Shown here: one piece after another, positions 8,291 through 19,561 of the stretch
How positions within the stretch are numbered: position 1 is the first letter of the stretch
Layout: each line of letters opens with the position of its first letter
Position numbers and translations under genes: made by a program
The notes under the pieces: model-generated
What the model saw: only the letters and a program-made list of their open reading frames with translations
What the model was told of the DNA's origin: nothing
Databases searched by the model: none
Assembly: GCF_013362815.1 (NCBI RefSeq)
Contig: NZ_JABFVK010000006.1
Span: 81,088 to 145,087, forward strand
Reading direction: 5' to 3'
DNA length: 64,000 nucleotides
DNA from: Hamadaea sp.
Lineage (GTDB): Bacteria > Actinomycetota > Actinomycetes > Mycobacteriales > Micromonosporaceae

Positions 8291-8710
8291 GTGGATCTGA
8301 CGCCGCGCGAGCTCGTCGAGTCGGAGTGCCGTCGCCGGGGCAAGGCGGCCGTGCTCGCCGACTGTCTCGCGTTGCTCCGGGGCGAGACCGATCTGCGGCT
8401 GCTCCGGTCGGTCGCCGGACGCGGCGCGGACAAGTACTTCGACGGCAAGGAACATCTCGACACGTACTGGTTCCGGGTCTGGGCGATGCGGGCCCTGCTC
8501 TGGTCGTGGGACGACAGCGCGACGAGCGCCGTCGTCGATGCGTTCGGCGACGAGGCTTGGCGCGTACGCGAAATGGCGGCGAAGGTCGTGGCGCGGCACC
8601 TGGTGGCCGAGGCGGGACCGGCGGTGGCCGAGCTGAGAGACGACCCGGTTCCCCGAGTACGCGCCGCGGCCGAGCGGGCGGTCGCGAGGCTGATCTCGGC
8701 TCGGGCATGA
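8291..8710 (+). CDS. HEAT-repeat-like protein
   Basis: A helical protein of 139 residues from GTG 8291. The C-terminal half contains HEAT-like units (DEAWRVREMAAKVVARHLV and DPVPRVRAAAERAVARLI), as in PBS-lyase/HEAT proteins that act as protein-protein scaffolds. The frame is open further upstream into the hydrolase remnant, so the exact start is uncertain. Its stop codon overlaps the ATG of the rhomboid-like gene (ATGA at 8707-8710), which indicates translational coupling. Confidence 0.7.
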   Translation: MDLTPRELVESECRRRGKAAVLADCLALLRGETDLRLLRSVAGRGADKYFDGKEHLDTYWFRVWAMRALLWSWDDSATSAVVDAFGDEAWRVREMAAKVVARHLVAEAGPAVAELRDDPVPRVRAAAERAVARLISARA

Positions 8711-9393
8711 TCTCTGCCGTGAAGAAGATCCCTTGGCTGACCGGGACGGTTCTGGTCGTCACTGCCGCCGTCAACCTGTGGGCCGCCGCCGATGCCGACG
8801 TGATGCGGAAGCTCGGCCGCGATCCGGCCGGCTTTTCCGCCGACGGTTGGTGGCATCTGTTCAGCTCGCTGTTCGTCCAGTCCGACGGCTGGGCCCAGCT
8901 TGTGTTCAATCTGCTCACCCTTGCCGTCTTCGGCTACCTCGTCGAGGTTCACCTCGGGCGTTGGCGCTGGTCGGTGCTCTATCTCGGCGCGGGTCTGCTC
9001 GGACAGGCGCTCGGGTACGCCTGGGAGCCACCCGGCGGCGGCAACTCAGTGGCGGTCTGCGGTCTCGTCGGCGGGCTCGCCACGGCGGTGCTCCTCGGCC
9101 GGGGCGCGTTGCCGTCCAACGCCGGGCTCTTCGCTTCGCTGTACGCAGTGGCGCTAGCCGGTTCGCAGCTCTTCGGGTGGATCGCCCTCGCGATCGGGGT
9201 CGTACTGGTCACGGTGGTCAACGGCGTACTGGAGAAAACCGGCCGCGGCACCCGGATTCTGGCGGTCCTGGTGCCGCTGGCCGGCCTGGTCCTGCTGGCA
9301 GGGCAGGACCATCACGGGGCATCTCTGCTGTTCGGCGTGCTCGCCAGTGGGCTCATGCCGGTGCGGGTTGCTCGGTCCGCTCCGACGCCGTGA
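8707..9393 (+). CDS. Rhomboid-like intramembrane protein
   Basis: 228 residues with six to seven hydrophobic segments. The order fits rhomboid proteases: [20 protein letters not shown] (the H-x3-F, then N region of TM2), a [14 protein letters not shown] segment in place of the usual GxSG of TM4, and [10 protein letters not shown] near the C-terminus supplying the TM6 histidine. A serine is present but the GxSG context is altered, so it may be an atypical protease or a pseudoprotease. It is coupled to the HEAT-like gene, and its 3' end overlaps the convergent Clp gene by 41 bp. Confidence 0.75.
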   Translation: MISAVKKIPWLTGTVLVVTAAVNLWAAADADVMRKLGRDPAGFSADGWWHLFSSLFVQSDGWAQLVFNLLTLAVFGYLVEVHLGRWRWSVLYLGAGLLGQALGYAWEPPGGGNSVAVCGLVGGLATAVLLGRGALPSNAGLFASLYAVALAGSQLFGWIALAIGVVLVTVVNGVLEKTGRGTRILAVLVPLAGLVLLAGQDHHGASLLFGVLASGLMPVRVARSAPTP

Positions 9394-11830
9394 CCTGGAA
9401 GTCGAGCTTGCCGTCGGCGACCGCGACCGTGACCGTGTCGCCCTCTTTGACCTGACCGCCGAGGACCATCTTCGACAGCGGCCCGTCCAGTTCCCGTTGC
9501 AACGCCCGGCGCAGCGGGCGCGCGCCGTACTCGGGTTGGTGCCCGCGCTCGGCCAGCCAGTCGACCGCCTCGGGCGTGACCTCCAGCGTGATGTCCTGCG
9601 ACTTCAGGCGGCGTTTCGTGCTGTCCAGTAGCAGCCCGGTGATCTGCCGGAGCTCGGTCTGGGTCAGGCCGCTGAAGATGATGACGTCGTCGATCCGGTT
9701 CAGGAACTCCGGCCGGAACCGCTGCCCCAGCAGCTCCATCAGCTCGTCCCGTAGCGCGTCCAGGTTCTTGCCCGCGGTCTGCGCGGCCAGAATCCGGTCC
9801 GCGCCGATGTTGCTGGTCATCACCACGACCGTGTTGCTGAAGTCGACGGTACGCCCTTGGCCGTCGGTCAGCCGACCGTCGTCCAGCAGCTGCAACAAGA
9901 TGTTGAAGACGTCCGGGTGAGCCTTCTCGATCTCGTCGAACAGCAGCACGCTGTACGGGCGGCGGCGGACCGCCTCGGTCAGTTGCCCCGCGTCGTCGTA
10001 GCCGACGTAGCCGGGTGGCGCGCCGACGAGTCGGCTGACCGTGTGCTTCTCCTGGAACTCGCTCATGTCGAAACGGACCATGCCGTCCTCGTCACCGAAG
10101 AGCGCTTCGGCGAGCGTACGGGCCAGCTCGGTCTTGCCGACCCCGGTCGGGCCCAGGAACAAGAACGACCCGTCCGGTCGCTTCGGATCACCGAGTCCGG
10201 CGCGGGCTCGGCGTACCGCCTCGGCGACGGCCGTGACCGCCTCGTCCTGGCCGATGACCCGCTGATGCAGGTGCTCCTCCAGTTTGAGCAGCCGGTCCCG
10301 TTCCGCCTCGGTCAGCTGAGCCACCGGGATTCCGGTACGCCGGGCGACGACATCGGCGATGTCCGGCACACCGACCTCGGGCACCTCGCCGGTCTGCCCC
10401 TTGAGCCGGGCGACGTGTTCCTCGGCGTCGGCGATGGCCGCCTTCAGCTGATCCGCCTTGGCGTACTCCTCGTTGCGAACGGCGGCGTCCTTCTCCCGTT
10501 GCAGCTTCGCCACCTGCTCCTCGGCGTCCCGGGTGTCCGCCTTCGGCATCTTCGCCTTCAGGCGTACGCGGGCTCCGGCCTGGTCGATGATGTCGATCGC
10601 CTTGTCCGGCAGGAACCGGTTGGTGATGTAGCGATTGGACAGATCGGCGGCTGCGGTCAACGCCGCGTCGAGGATGCGTACCTGGTGATGGGCCTCGTAA
10701 CGGTCCCGCAGTCCGCGCAGGATCGCGATCGTGTCGTCGACGCTGGGCTCCGGGACCAGCACCGGCTGGAAACGGCGTTCCAGCGCCGAGTCCTTCTCGA
10801 TGTACTTCCGATACTCCTCCAGCGTCGTCGCGCCGACGACGTGCAGCTCGCCTCGGGCCAGCGCCGGCTTGAGCATGTTGCCCGCGTCCATCGCGCCTTC
10901 GCCGCCGGCGCCCGCCCCGACGACGGTGTGCAACTCGTCGAGGAACAGGATCACGTCGCCCTCGGCCGCGCGTACCTCGTCGATGACCTTCTTGAGGCGT
11001 TCCTCGAAGTCGCCCCGGTACTTGCTGCCCGCCACCATGCTCGCGAGGTCCAAGACGATGACCCGCTTGCCGGACAGCGTCTCCGGGACGTCGCCGTTGA
11101 CGATGCGCTGCGCGATGCCCTCGACGATCGCGGTCTTGCCCACGCCGGGATCGCCGATCAGCACCGGATTGTTCTTGGTACGGCGGGAGAGGATCTCGAC
11201 GGTGTCCTGGATCTCGGCTTCCCGCCCGACGACGGGATCGAGTTCGCCGGCTTCGGCGCGGCTGGTCAGATCCTGCCCGTACTCGTCCAGCGTCGGTGTG
11301 GTGCTCGGTGGCTTGGCCCCGGGCGTCCGCCCCGGCGCGGCCGGGCTGACGAGCGTACGCAGAGCCTGGCCGGCGACGGTGTCCGGGTTGGCCGCGATGC
11401 CGAGCAGAATGTGCTCCGGCCCGATGTAGGAAGAGCCGGCCTGCCGGGACTGAGTATGCGCGTCGAGCAGCGCCCGCTTCGCCGCCGGCGTCAGCTGCGA
11501 CGCCGGTCCGCCCGACGGGCCGTGCTCGTGCGCCTGGGCCATCTGCTCGGCGAGCTGATCCGGATCGGCGCCGGCGGTGCTCAGCAGTCGCCGCGTGGGA
11601 TCCTGCTGGGTCGCCGCCCAGAGCAGATCCGTCACGTCCATCTCGTGCGAGCCCCAGTGCCCGGCCTGAGTGGCGGCCAGTTCGACCAGCTCCCGGGCCT
11701 GATCGGAGAGCAGCCGCGACAGATCCACCCGTTGCACGGGCCGGGCCGCGAACGGATCACCGCCGAAGAACCGGTTGACGAGATCGTCGAAGCCCCGCCC
11801 GGTCAGCCCGGACATTCCGTCGATCGACAT
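9353..11830 (-). CDS. Clp/Hsp100 AAA+ unfoldase without a visible ClpP-binding loop
   Basis: The 825-residue protein has an N-terminal Clp-N double repeat (residues 35-160). A first AAA+ module follows with Walker A GDPGVGKT at 226-233 and Walker [11 protein letters not shown], then a UVR-like coiled segment ([20 protein letters not shown]) as in ClpC. The second AAA+ module has [23 protein letters not shown] and the GYVGYDD pore loop. After [10 protein letters not shown] the insert that in ClpC carries the L/I/V-G-F ClpP tripeptide contains no such motif ([14 protein letters not shown]). It may therefore act as a chaperone without ClpP (inference). It begins one base after the small membrane gene at 11832, so the two form an operon. 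Confidence 0.9.
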   Translation of the reverse strand: MSIDGMSGLTGRGFDDLVNRFFGGDPFAARPVQRVDLSRLLSDQARELVELAATQAGHWGSHEMDVTDLLWAATQQDPTRRLLSTAGADPDQLAEQMAQAHEHGPSGGPASQLTPAAKRALLDAHTQSRQAGSSYIGPEHILLGIAANPDTVAGQALRTLVSPAAPGRTPGAKPPSTTPTLDEYGQDLTSRAEAGELDPVVGREAEIQDTVEILSRRTKNNPVLIGDPGVGKTAIVEGIAQRIVNGDVPETLSGKRVIVLDLASMVAGSKYRGDFEERLKKVIDEVRAAEGDVILFLDELHTVVGAGAGGEGAMDAGNMLKPALARGELHVVGATTLEEYRKYIEKDSALERRFQPVLVPEPSVDDTIAILRGLRDRYEAHHQVRILDAALTAAADLSNRYITNRFLPDKAIDIIDQAGARVRLKAKMPKADTRDAEEQVAKLQREKDAAVRNEEYAKADQLKAAIADAEEHVARLKGQTGEVPEVGVPDIADVVARRTGIPVAQLTEAERDRLLKLEEHLHQRVIGQDEAVTAVAEAVRRARAGLGDPKRPDGSFLFLGPTGVGKTELARTLAEALFGDEDGMVRFDMSEFQEKHTVSRLVGAPPGYVGYDDAGQLTEAVRRRPYSVLLFDEIEKAHPDVFNILLQLLDDGRLTDGQGRTVDFSNTVVVMTSNIGADRILAAQTAGKNLDALRDELMELLGQRFRPEFLNRIDDVIIFSGLTQTELRQITGLLLDSTKRRLKSQDITLEVTPEAVDWLAERGHQPEYGARPLRRALQRELDGPLSKMVLGGQVKEGDTVTVAVADGKLDFQVTASERTEQPAPA

Positions 11831-11831
11831 G

Positions 11832-12176
11832 TCACTGCGGATCGTTAACGCCGTGCGCCAGCTCGGCGACGGACCCGGTCATCGGTTCGGGAGCGTTCAG
11901 CTCGACGCCCCCGGCTCCCCGCATCCTGGCGTCCAGCGGCATCGCGTTCGACGTCATGCTGTCCGGCGACATCGTGTTGTCCAGCGAGATCGTGTCCGGC
12001 GGCGCGGAGGCGAGACCGAGCATCGTCTCCTCATCGAGCATGCCGTCGTTGCCGTTGCGGCGACGACGATAGGCGAGGTACGCCGCCCCGGCCGCCAATC
12101 CGGTGGCGGCGACTCCCGCGACCGCCATCTTCCTGCCCCGCCCAGCGGCCGGGGTTGCCTTCTTCGTGGACTTCAT
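11832..12176 (-). CDS. Small membrane-anchored acidic protein upstream of the Clp gene
   Basis: A 114-residue protein with a basic start ([16 protein letters not shown]), one membrane segment ([20 protein letters not shown]), a stop-transfer RRRR, and a Met/Asp/Ser-rich soluble tail. The stop is one base before the Clp start, so the two are cotranscribed. It could tether or supply a substrate or adaptor to the unfoldase; that is inference from position. No family recognised. Confidence 0.7.
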   Translation of the reverse strand: MKSTKKATPAAGRGRKMAVAGVAATGLAAGAAYLAYRRRRNGNDGMLDEETMLGLASAPPDTISLDNTMSPDSMTSNAMPLDARMRGAGGVELNAPEPMTGSVAELAHGVNDPQ

Positions 12177-12314
12177 CGCCGACTCCCCGCGTAGCTGATC
12201 GACGGACGCGCTTGGCCGCGTCCCTCGACGCCAACGCTAGTAGCGGGGACCACCGACCGGGCAGAATCCGGGATATCCGGAAAATACTCCGAAAGTTGCA
12301 CATACGCTGACGCC

Positions 12315-12839
12315 ATGAGTCAGCATCGACTGCCGAACGACCAGGCGGACCAGGTCGGCTCGGGCGGCTTCGGCGAGGCGATGTTCGCCGTGACCCGGGT
12401 CGCCATCGGATTCATCTTCTTCTGGGCCTTCCTGGACAAGCTCTTCGGCCTCGGCAAGTCGACTCCGAGCGAGAAGAGCTGGATCAACGGCGGCTCCCCC
12501 ACCAAGGGATACCTCTCCGGCCTCAAGGGCACCTTCGCCGACACCTTCACCGACATCGCCGGCAAGGCCTGGGCCGACTGGCTGTTCATGATCGGGCTCT
12601 GCGGCATCGGCCTGGCCCTGATCCTCGGCATCGGCATGCGCATCGCCGCCGTGACGGGCACGATCCTGCTCTTCCTGATGTGGCTGACCGCGCTGCCGAT
12701 CAGCAGCAACCCCTTCCTCGACGAGCACCTGATCTACGCGTTCGCGATCATCGCCATCGCGGTGACCGGCGCGGGACTGCGCTACAGCCTCGCGCCTTGG
12801 TGGCGGAAGCTGACCGCCAAGGCCCGCTGGCTCTGGTAG
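12315..12839 (+). CDS. DoxX-like integral membrane protein
   Basis: 174 residues with four predicted transmembrane helices. The first helix contains RVAIGFIFFWAFLDKLFGLG, the helix-1 pattern of the DoxX/TQO-small-subunit family, and helix 3 has GLCGIGLALILGIGMR. Family members are linked to quinone and thiol redox systems, but no partner subunit is adjacent, so the substrate is unknown. The gene is divergent from the Clp operon; the 138-bp gap between them holds both promoters, not individually resolved. Confidence 0.85.
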   Translation: MSQHRLPNDQADQVGSGGFGEAMFAVTRVAIGFIFFWAFLDKLFGLGKSTPSEKSWINGGSPTKGYLSGLKGTFADTFTDIAGKAWADWLFMIGLCGIGLALILGIGMRIAAVTGTILLFLMWLTALPISSNPFLDEHLIYAFAIIAIAVTGAGLRYSLAPWWRKLTAKARWLW

Positions 12840-12883
12840 CTGTTCGCCCCGGCGCGGGCACGCTCGATCGAAAAAGTTAAGTG

Positions 12884-12912
12884 TTGCGAGAATATTTCCG
12901 GTCGGCTATGTT
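12884..12912 (+). promoter_or_regulatory. Sigma-70-like promoter of the arabinofuranosidase gene
   Basis: TTGCGA at 12884-12889 and TATGTT at 12907-12912 are separated by 17 bp, in the right place for the GH54 gene at 13013. The LacI-type operator at 12909-12922 overlaps the -10 box. Assigned by consensus only. Confidence 0.65.
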
Positions 12913-12922
12913 AGCGCTCACA
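12909..12922. promoter_or_regulatory. LacI-family operator on the GH54 promoter
   Basis: TGTTAGCGCTCACA is a near-perfect palindrome around the central CG, typical of LacI-family sites in actinomycete glycoside hydrolase promoters. It overlaps the -10 box and the start region, so repression in the absence of sugar is expected. No LacI gene is adjacent. The site differs in sequence from the AT-rich palindromes near the LacI gene at 31539, so another regulator is likely. Confidence 0.75.
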
Positions 12923-13012
12923 TGGCCGGACCGCCGTCCCCAGGACCGACCACTTGCGCGGGTGAACCAGCTTCGGTTCGCCCTCCACCGCCCCGCAAGG
13001 AGGTCACCACCC

Positions 13013-14557
13013 ATGGCCCTATTCGGCCGTCCACGTCCCGCCGTCCTCGCCCTCACCGCCACGGCCGCGCTCGTCGCGAGCCTGTTCGCCGGGGGTGGAA
13101 CGTCGCAGGCCGCCACCACCGGCCCGTGCGACATCTACGCCTCCGGCGGCACGCCCTGCGTCGCCGCGCACAGCACGACCCGCGCGCTCTACGGCTCCTA
13201 CAACGGATCGCTCTACCAGGTACGCCGTTCCTCCGACAACGCCACCCTCAACATCGGACTGCTCAGCGCCGGCGGGTACGTCAACTCTGCTCCGCAGGAC
13301 TCGTTCTGTGCCGGGACGTACTGCGTCATCTCCGTGATCTACGACCAGTCGGGCCGGGGCAACCACCTGACGCAGGCCCCGCCCGGCGGGTTCAGCGGAC
13401 CGGCCGCCGGCGGCTACGACAACCTCGCTCCGGCGACGATGGCCCCGATCATGGTCGGTGGGCACAAGGCGTACGGGGTGTTCGTGTCGCCTGGCACGGG
13501 CTACCGGAACAACGCCACCAACGGCGTCGCCAAGGGTGACCAGCCCGAGGGCATGTACGCCATCTTCGACGGCACGCACTACAACGGGGGATGCTGCTTC
13601 GACTACGGCAACGCCGAGACCAATAGCCGCGACAACGGCAACGGCACCATGGAGGCCATCTACTTCGGCAACATCAAGGTCTGGGGCTACGGCACCGGAA
13701 ACGGGCCGTGGATCATGGCCGACCTGGAGAACGGCCTGTTCTCCGGCGTGAACGCGGGATACAACTCGAACGACCCGACCATCAACTACCGGTTCACCAC
13801 CGCGATCGTCAAGGGCGAGCCGAACCACTGGTCGATCCGCGGCGGCAACGCCCAGTCCGGCTCACTGTCCACCTTCTACAACGGCGCACGCCCCAACGTG
13901 TCGGGCTACAACCCGATGAAGAAGGAAGGCGCGATCATCCTCGGCATCGGCGGCGACAACAGCATCGGTGCCGCCGGAACCTTCTACGAAGGCGTCATGA
14001 CCTCGGGATACCCGTCCGACGCGACGGAGAACTCGGTGCAGGCGAACATCAATGCGGCCGGGTACGCCACCGCGGCTCGGGTCGGCCCGGCGAACGGGTC
14101 GGTCGTGTCCCTGCGGGCCACCACGGCGTGCTGCACGACGCGGTACATCTCGCACTCCGGCGCCACCACGCTGACCTCCGCGGTGACCTCGTCCAGCTCG
14201 TCGACCGACAAGGCGAACGCGACCTGGATCGTCCGGGCCGGGCTGGCCAACAGCGCCTGCGTTTCGTTCGAGTCGAGGAACACAGCGGGCAGTTACCTGC
14301 GCCATCAGAACTACCAGCTGTACTTGCACGCCAACGACGGCAGCGCGTTGTTCGCCAACGACGCGACCTTCTGCCCGACGACCGGCGTGAACGGGCAGGG
14401 CATCTCGCTCCAGTCCTACAACTTCTCCAACCGCGACATCCGCCACTACAACAACAACCTGTACATCGCGAGCTACGGCGGTTCGAACACGTTCGACGCG
14501 AGTTCGCTGTGGGGCGACGACTCAAGCTGGGTCGTCACCTCCCCCTGGACGCCGTAA
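13013..14557 (+). CDS. abfB: Secreted GH54 alpha-L-arabinofuranosidase with CBM42
   Basis: 514 residues with a signal peptide ending near SQAA (residues 1-34). The GH54 domain starts TTGPCDIYASGGTPCVAAHS. Known disulphide positions of the fungal AkAbfB structure are conserved with a constant offset: C39-C49, C99-C104 and the vicinal pair C194-C195. The nucleophile Glu is E239 in ADLENG and the acid/base Asp is D315 in GGDNS. A CBM42 arabinose-binding domain occupies about residues 375-514. It should release arabinose from arabinoxylan or arabinan outside the cell. ATG 13013 has AAGGAGG nine bases upstream. A promoter and operator precede it, and a strong hairpin follows the stop. Confidence 0.95.
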   Translation: MALFGRPRPAVLALTATAALVASLFAGGGTSQAATTGPCDIYASGGTPCVAAHSTTRALYGSYNGSLYQVRRSSDNATLNIGLLSAGGYVNSAPQDSFCAGTYCVISVIYDQSGRGNHLTQAPPGGFSGPAAGGYDNLAPATMAPIMVGGHKAYGVFVSPGTGYRNNATNGVAKGDQPEGMYAIFDGTHYNGGCCFDYGNAETNSRDNGNGTMEAIYFGNIKVWGYGTGNGPWIMADLENGLFSGVNAGYNSNDPTINYRFTTAIVKGEPNHWSIRGGNAQSGSLSTFYNGARPNVSGYNPMKKEGAIILGIGGDNSIGAAGTFYEGVMTSGYPSDATENSVQANINAAGYATAARVGPANGSVVSLRATTACCTTRYISHSGATTLTSAVTSSSSSTDKANATWIVRAGLANSACVSFESRNTAGSYLRHQNYQLYLHANDGSALFANDATFCPTTGVNGQGISLQSYNFSNRDIRHYNNNLYIASYGGSNTFDASSLWGDDSSWVVTSPWTP

Positions 14558-14593
14558 GTCACTGGTGGGGCTGGACCCGCCTGCTCTAGGGCC

Positions 14594-16828
<2,235 letters not shown>

Positions 16829-16864
16829 CCTGCGAGAACCCGCATTTGCGCCGCCGGCACGCCT

Positions 16865-16880
16865 GGCAAACTTTGCCAAG
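16865..16880 (+). promoter_or_regulatory. GGCAA-N5-GCCAA box upstream of the DUF6232-like gene
   Basis: GGCAAACTTTGCCAAG lies about 120 bp before the gene at 17003. Its right ten bases equal those of the box at 57094-57109 upstream of the small cationic ORF, and it closely matches the box at 57637-57652 upstream of fxsA. The five-base elements are ten bp apart, one helical turn. The inner 13 bp, GGCAAACTTTGCC, is also a perfect palindrome. Likely a shared regulator site. Confidence 0.55.
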
Positions 16881-17002
16881 TTCTGCGTCCGCGTCTTCCG
16901 ACTGACGAGTAACAACAGCACACTCGATGACAAGGGGGAGGACCCATCCAATAGCGATCTTCGCGAGCACTTCCCCTTCATCTCGTCAGTCGAGGAGGGA
17001 GA

Positions 17003-17263
17003 ATGCGGACCTTCTATCGAGGCCCCTCGGTGCACGTCAGCGATGAGGTCTTCCTGGTACGCGAGACCGCGGTCAAGGCGTTCTCGATCAACCAGTTGCG
17101 CGACGTGTTCGTCGAGATCCACGGGCGGCGCGGCCCGGTCTACGAACTTCGGGCGGTCTACTACGGACAGTTGATCAGCCTGTTCCGGACCACGGATCAG
17201 CGGCTGTTCGGGCAGATCAAACGGGCCCTGATCCGGGCGCTGGAGAACAGCGACCGCGTGTGA
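17003..17263 (+). CDS. Small DUF6232-like protein
   Basis: 86 residues from ATG 17003, with a strong GAGGAGGGAG site just upstream. The sequence (MRTFYRGPSVHVSDEVFLV, later INQLRDVFVEIHGR and RTTDQRLFGQIKRALIRALE) looks like the short actinobacterial DUF6232 family, here apparently without that family's usual membrane hairpin. Function unknown. The intergenic stretch before it carries the GGCAA/GCCAA box shared with the Fxs locus, so it may belong to the same regulon. A bidirectional terminator follows. Confidence 0.7.
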   Translation: MRTFYRGPSVHVSDEVFLVRETAVKAFSINQLRDVFVEIHGRRGPVYELRAVYYGQLISLFRTTDQRLFGQIKRALIRALENSDRV

Positions 17264-17271
17264 CGTCCCCA

Positions 17272-17305
17272 TTCGAGCCCGGCCGAAGATTCGGCCGGGC
17301 TCGAA
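17272..17305. terminator. Perfect 16-bp hairpin, bidirectional terminator
   Basis: The arms 17272-17287 and 17290-17305 are perfect complements (TTCGAGCCCGGCCGAA) with a two-base spacer. It lies in the 54-bp gap between the convergent genes ending at 17263 (+) and 17318 (-) and should terminate both. Confidence 0.88.
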
Positions 17306-17317
17306 CCATGTGCGGGT

Positions 17318-19477
17318 TCAGCCGAGGATCTGGTACGCGAACTGCACCTCCAGGTCGCTCGCCGAAGCGGCGTTCAGCACTCGCAACCGCAGGCGCAACG
17401 GCGTACCGCTGCCGTCCACAGTGAACGGCGAGGTCAACGCCGTCGTCTGGGTGGTCGTGGTGACGCCGATCGCGTTTCCGCCCGCGCTCTGGGTGTCGGC
17501 GTCGAGGCGTACGTCGGCGGAGCCCACGCCGAGCTTCCGGCTCACCTTGACGATCCGAATCCGCTGACCCTCCAGGTAGAGCAGGTTGCCGAAGTCGTAC
17601 AGGCCGTCGGCGACCGCGCCGCCGACCCGGGCGACCAGGCGGCCGTCGATCTGCTCGACGCCCTTGTTCCCGGTGAACCGGGTTTGCCCGGTGATCGACC
17701 CGACGATCGAGTACGGTCCGGCCACGTTGCCGTTCAGGTCGTTGTCGGCGACCAGCACGTCGGGCGAGGCGCTGACGATCCCGTAGTCCTGCCGGTTGAT
17801 GCCGTCGGCCAGCCCGCCGATCGCGTTGCCGACCACGACGACGCGGGTGGCCGCCGACCGGATGTTGATCCCGGTTCCGTGCCGATAGGTGCTGCCGCCT
17901 CCGGCGTACGCGTGGGTGAACTGGACCGGGATCTCGAAGGCCGTGGGGCTGACGACGTCGATGGACCACTTGCCGTTGGCCTCGGTTGTGCCCGTGACGT
18001 CCAGGACGCTGACCCGGTCGCCGGTCTCCCAGCCGTGCTCGGCGCCGGTGGTGAGCCGGACCTTGCCGCCGCTGCCGGACGAGGCTCCGGTGATCGTCCG
18101 GGCGAAGGCCGGATGCGCCGTACGCCCGTTGTTGCCGATGACGCAGCCGGTCACGGTGACCCGGGTGGAGGCGATGTCGAGCCCGTTGTGGCCGCAGCCC
18201 CGGACGATACAGCCGGTGAAGGTGGCGGTGCTCGTGAAGCCCTCGGTGATCCGGACGTTGCTGAGTTCGTTGTCGGCGGAGATGTAGACGTTGGCGAACT
18301 GGGCCTGCGCGCCGGCCTCGAGCAGCACCGGGTAACCGTGGCCGTTCTCGAAGCCGCCGCCTTCGAAGTAGAGGAACTTCGGGTAGGAGCCGCCGGTGGT
18401 GTTCTTCAGCCAGATGCCGTGCCGGCCGAAGAGGACGGCGACGGCGAAGAACTTGATCGACCCGCCGAGCCCGTCGATCACGATGTTGTCGACGCCGGTG
18501 TTCGCCGGTCCGGCCGCGATGCCGCACTGCACGAACTCGATCGGGTCGGCCCGCGAGGTGTCGCCGACCCCATTGAGCAGGATGACGTACTGCCCGTTGA
18601 ACCCGTTCCAGACGCAGTTGCGGAACCGGATCGTGTTGCACGAACGCAGCGTCATGCCGTTGTAGCCGTCCTTGAACCGGACGTTGATGAACGACACCAT
18701 GTAGTTGCGGTCAGTGCCGGCCGCCTCGGTCGCCACCAGGCTGCCGCCGGTCAGGCCGGAGCCGCGGACGACGAGGTCCCGCATCCCTCCACCATGGACG
18801 TTCTTGAGCCGGAAGCCGTCGGCGTTCCCGGTCGCCACCACGTACTGCGTCGAGTAGTCGTCGACGTCGGTGGCTCCGGCTCCCTGGAACAGGATCGGAA
18901 TGGAGGTGATCTCGATCGTCGACTCCAGGCGTACCTTGCCGGGGCCGGTCTCGATGATGCCTCCGGTGGGCAGGGCGGCCACCGCCGCGCGTACCTTCGG
19001 CGAGTCGTCGACGTCGCCGACCCCGGTCCAACCGAACCAGGCCAGGTCGATCCGGGCCTCGACGGGGCGCTTCCAGCGTCCGGTCGCCACACCGGTCGGT
19101 GCGATGACGGTGCCGCCGTTGTCGGCCTCGGTCGCGTCGGCGTCCCAGTAGAAGAGGCCGCCGCCGACCCCGGGCCGGTCGGCGGCGTAGCCGACCAGGT
19201 GTACCTGCTGGCCGTCGACGGTTCCGGGGTTCGTCCGCAGTTCGTCGACGCTGCCGTAGCCGTCACCGGCGTCGAGCTTCTTGGGCGGCCCGGCCTGGGC
19301 GATCCCGGGCAGGGCCTGGCTGCCGGCCAACGCGGCCCCGGCGAAGCCGAGCGCGGCGAGCGCCTGCCGGCGTCCGGTCCGGCGGGTTCCCGTAGGCTCC
19401 GGGGTGAGCATGGCCGCCTCGGCGGCGGCGAAGGCGTCAGCGGCAGGCGAGCCGGCTGGGGAGCGGTCGTGCATCAA
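17318..19477 (-). CDS. Tat-exported right-handed beta-helix protein
   Basis: 719 residues with a Tat signal (RRTGRRQALAALGFAGAA, cleavage near AQA at about residue 62). The N-terminal module (YGSVDELRTNP, then GLFYWDADATEADNGGTVI, then WFGWTGVGDVDDSPKVRAAV) is like that of tailspike and pectate-lyase-superfamily enzymes. A long parallel beta-helix follows (repeats such as FTGCIVRGCGHNGLDIASTR and VTVTGCVIGNNGRT), then a small beta-sandwich. This is the fold of polysaccharide lyases and GH28-type hydrolases, but I cannot name the catalytic residues. It is the last gene of the ABC/GH38 operon and probably cleaves the polymer imported by it. Confidence 0.8.
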   Translation of the reverse strand: MMHDRSPAGSPAADAFAAAEAAMLTPEPTGTRRTGRRQALAALGFAGAALAGSQALPGIAQAGPPKKLDAGDGYGSVDELRTNPGTVDGQQVHLVGYAADRPGVGGGLFYWDADATEADNGGTVIAPTGVATGRWKRPVEARIDLAWFGWTGVGDVDDSPKVRAAVAALPTGGIIETGPGKVRLESTIEITSIPILFQGAGATDVDDYSTQYVVATGNADGFRLKNVHGGGMRDLVVRGSGLTGGSLVATEAAGTDRNYMVSFINVRFKDGYNGMTLRSCNTIRFRNCVWNGFNGQYVILLNGVGDTSRADPIEFVQCGIAAGPANTGVDNIVIDGLGGSIKFFAVAVLFGRHGIWLKNTTGGSYPKFLYFEGGGFENGHGYPVLLEAGAQAQFANVYISADNELSNVRITEGFTSTATFTGCIVRGCGHNGLDIASTRVTVTGCVIGNNGRTAHPAFARTITGASSGSGGKVRLTTGAEHGWETGDRVSVLDVTGTTEANGKWSIDVVSPTAFEIPVQFTHAYAGGGSTYRHGTGINIRSAATRVVVVGNAIGGLADGINRQDYGIVSASPDVLVADNDLNGNVAGPYSIVGSITGQTRFTGNKGVEQIDGRLVARVGGAVADGLYDFGNLLYLEGQRIRIVKVSRKLGVGSADVRLDADTQSAGGNAIGVTTTTQTTALTSPFTVDGSGTPLRLRLRVLNAASASDLEVQFAYQILG

Positions 19478-19561
19478 AGCCTCCTGAAGGTGAGCAGGCG
19501 GCAGCGCGGCGGGACGACTGAGCCCGGCCGGGTGCGGCTGCGAAGGATGGAGTGAGCGGGG

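Noticed and set aside
17318..19477. Phage tailspike or prophage fragment
   Set aside because: It has a Tat signal, sits in a sugar-import operon and no phage genes are near.
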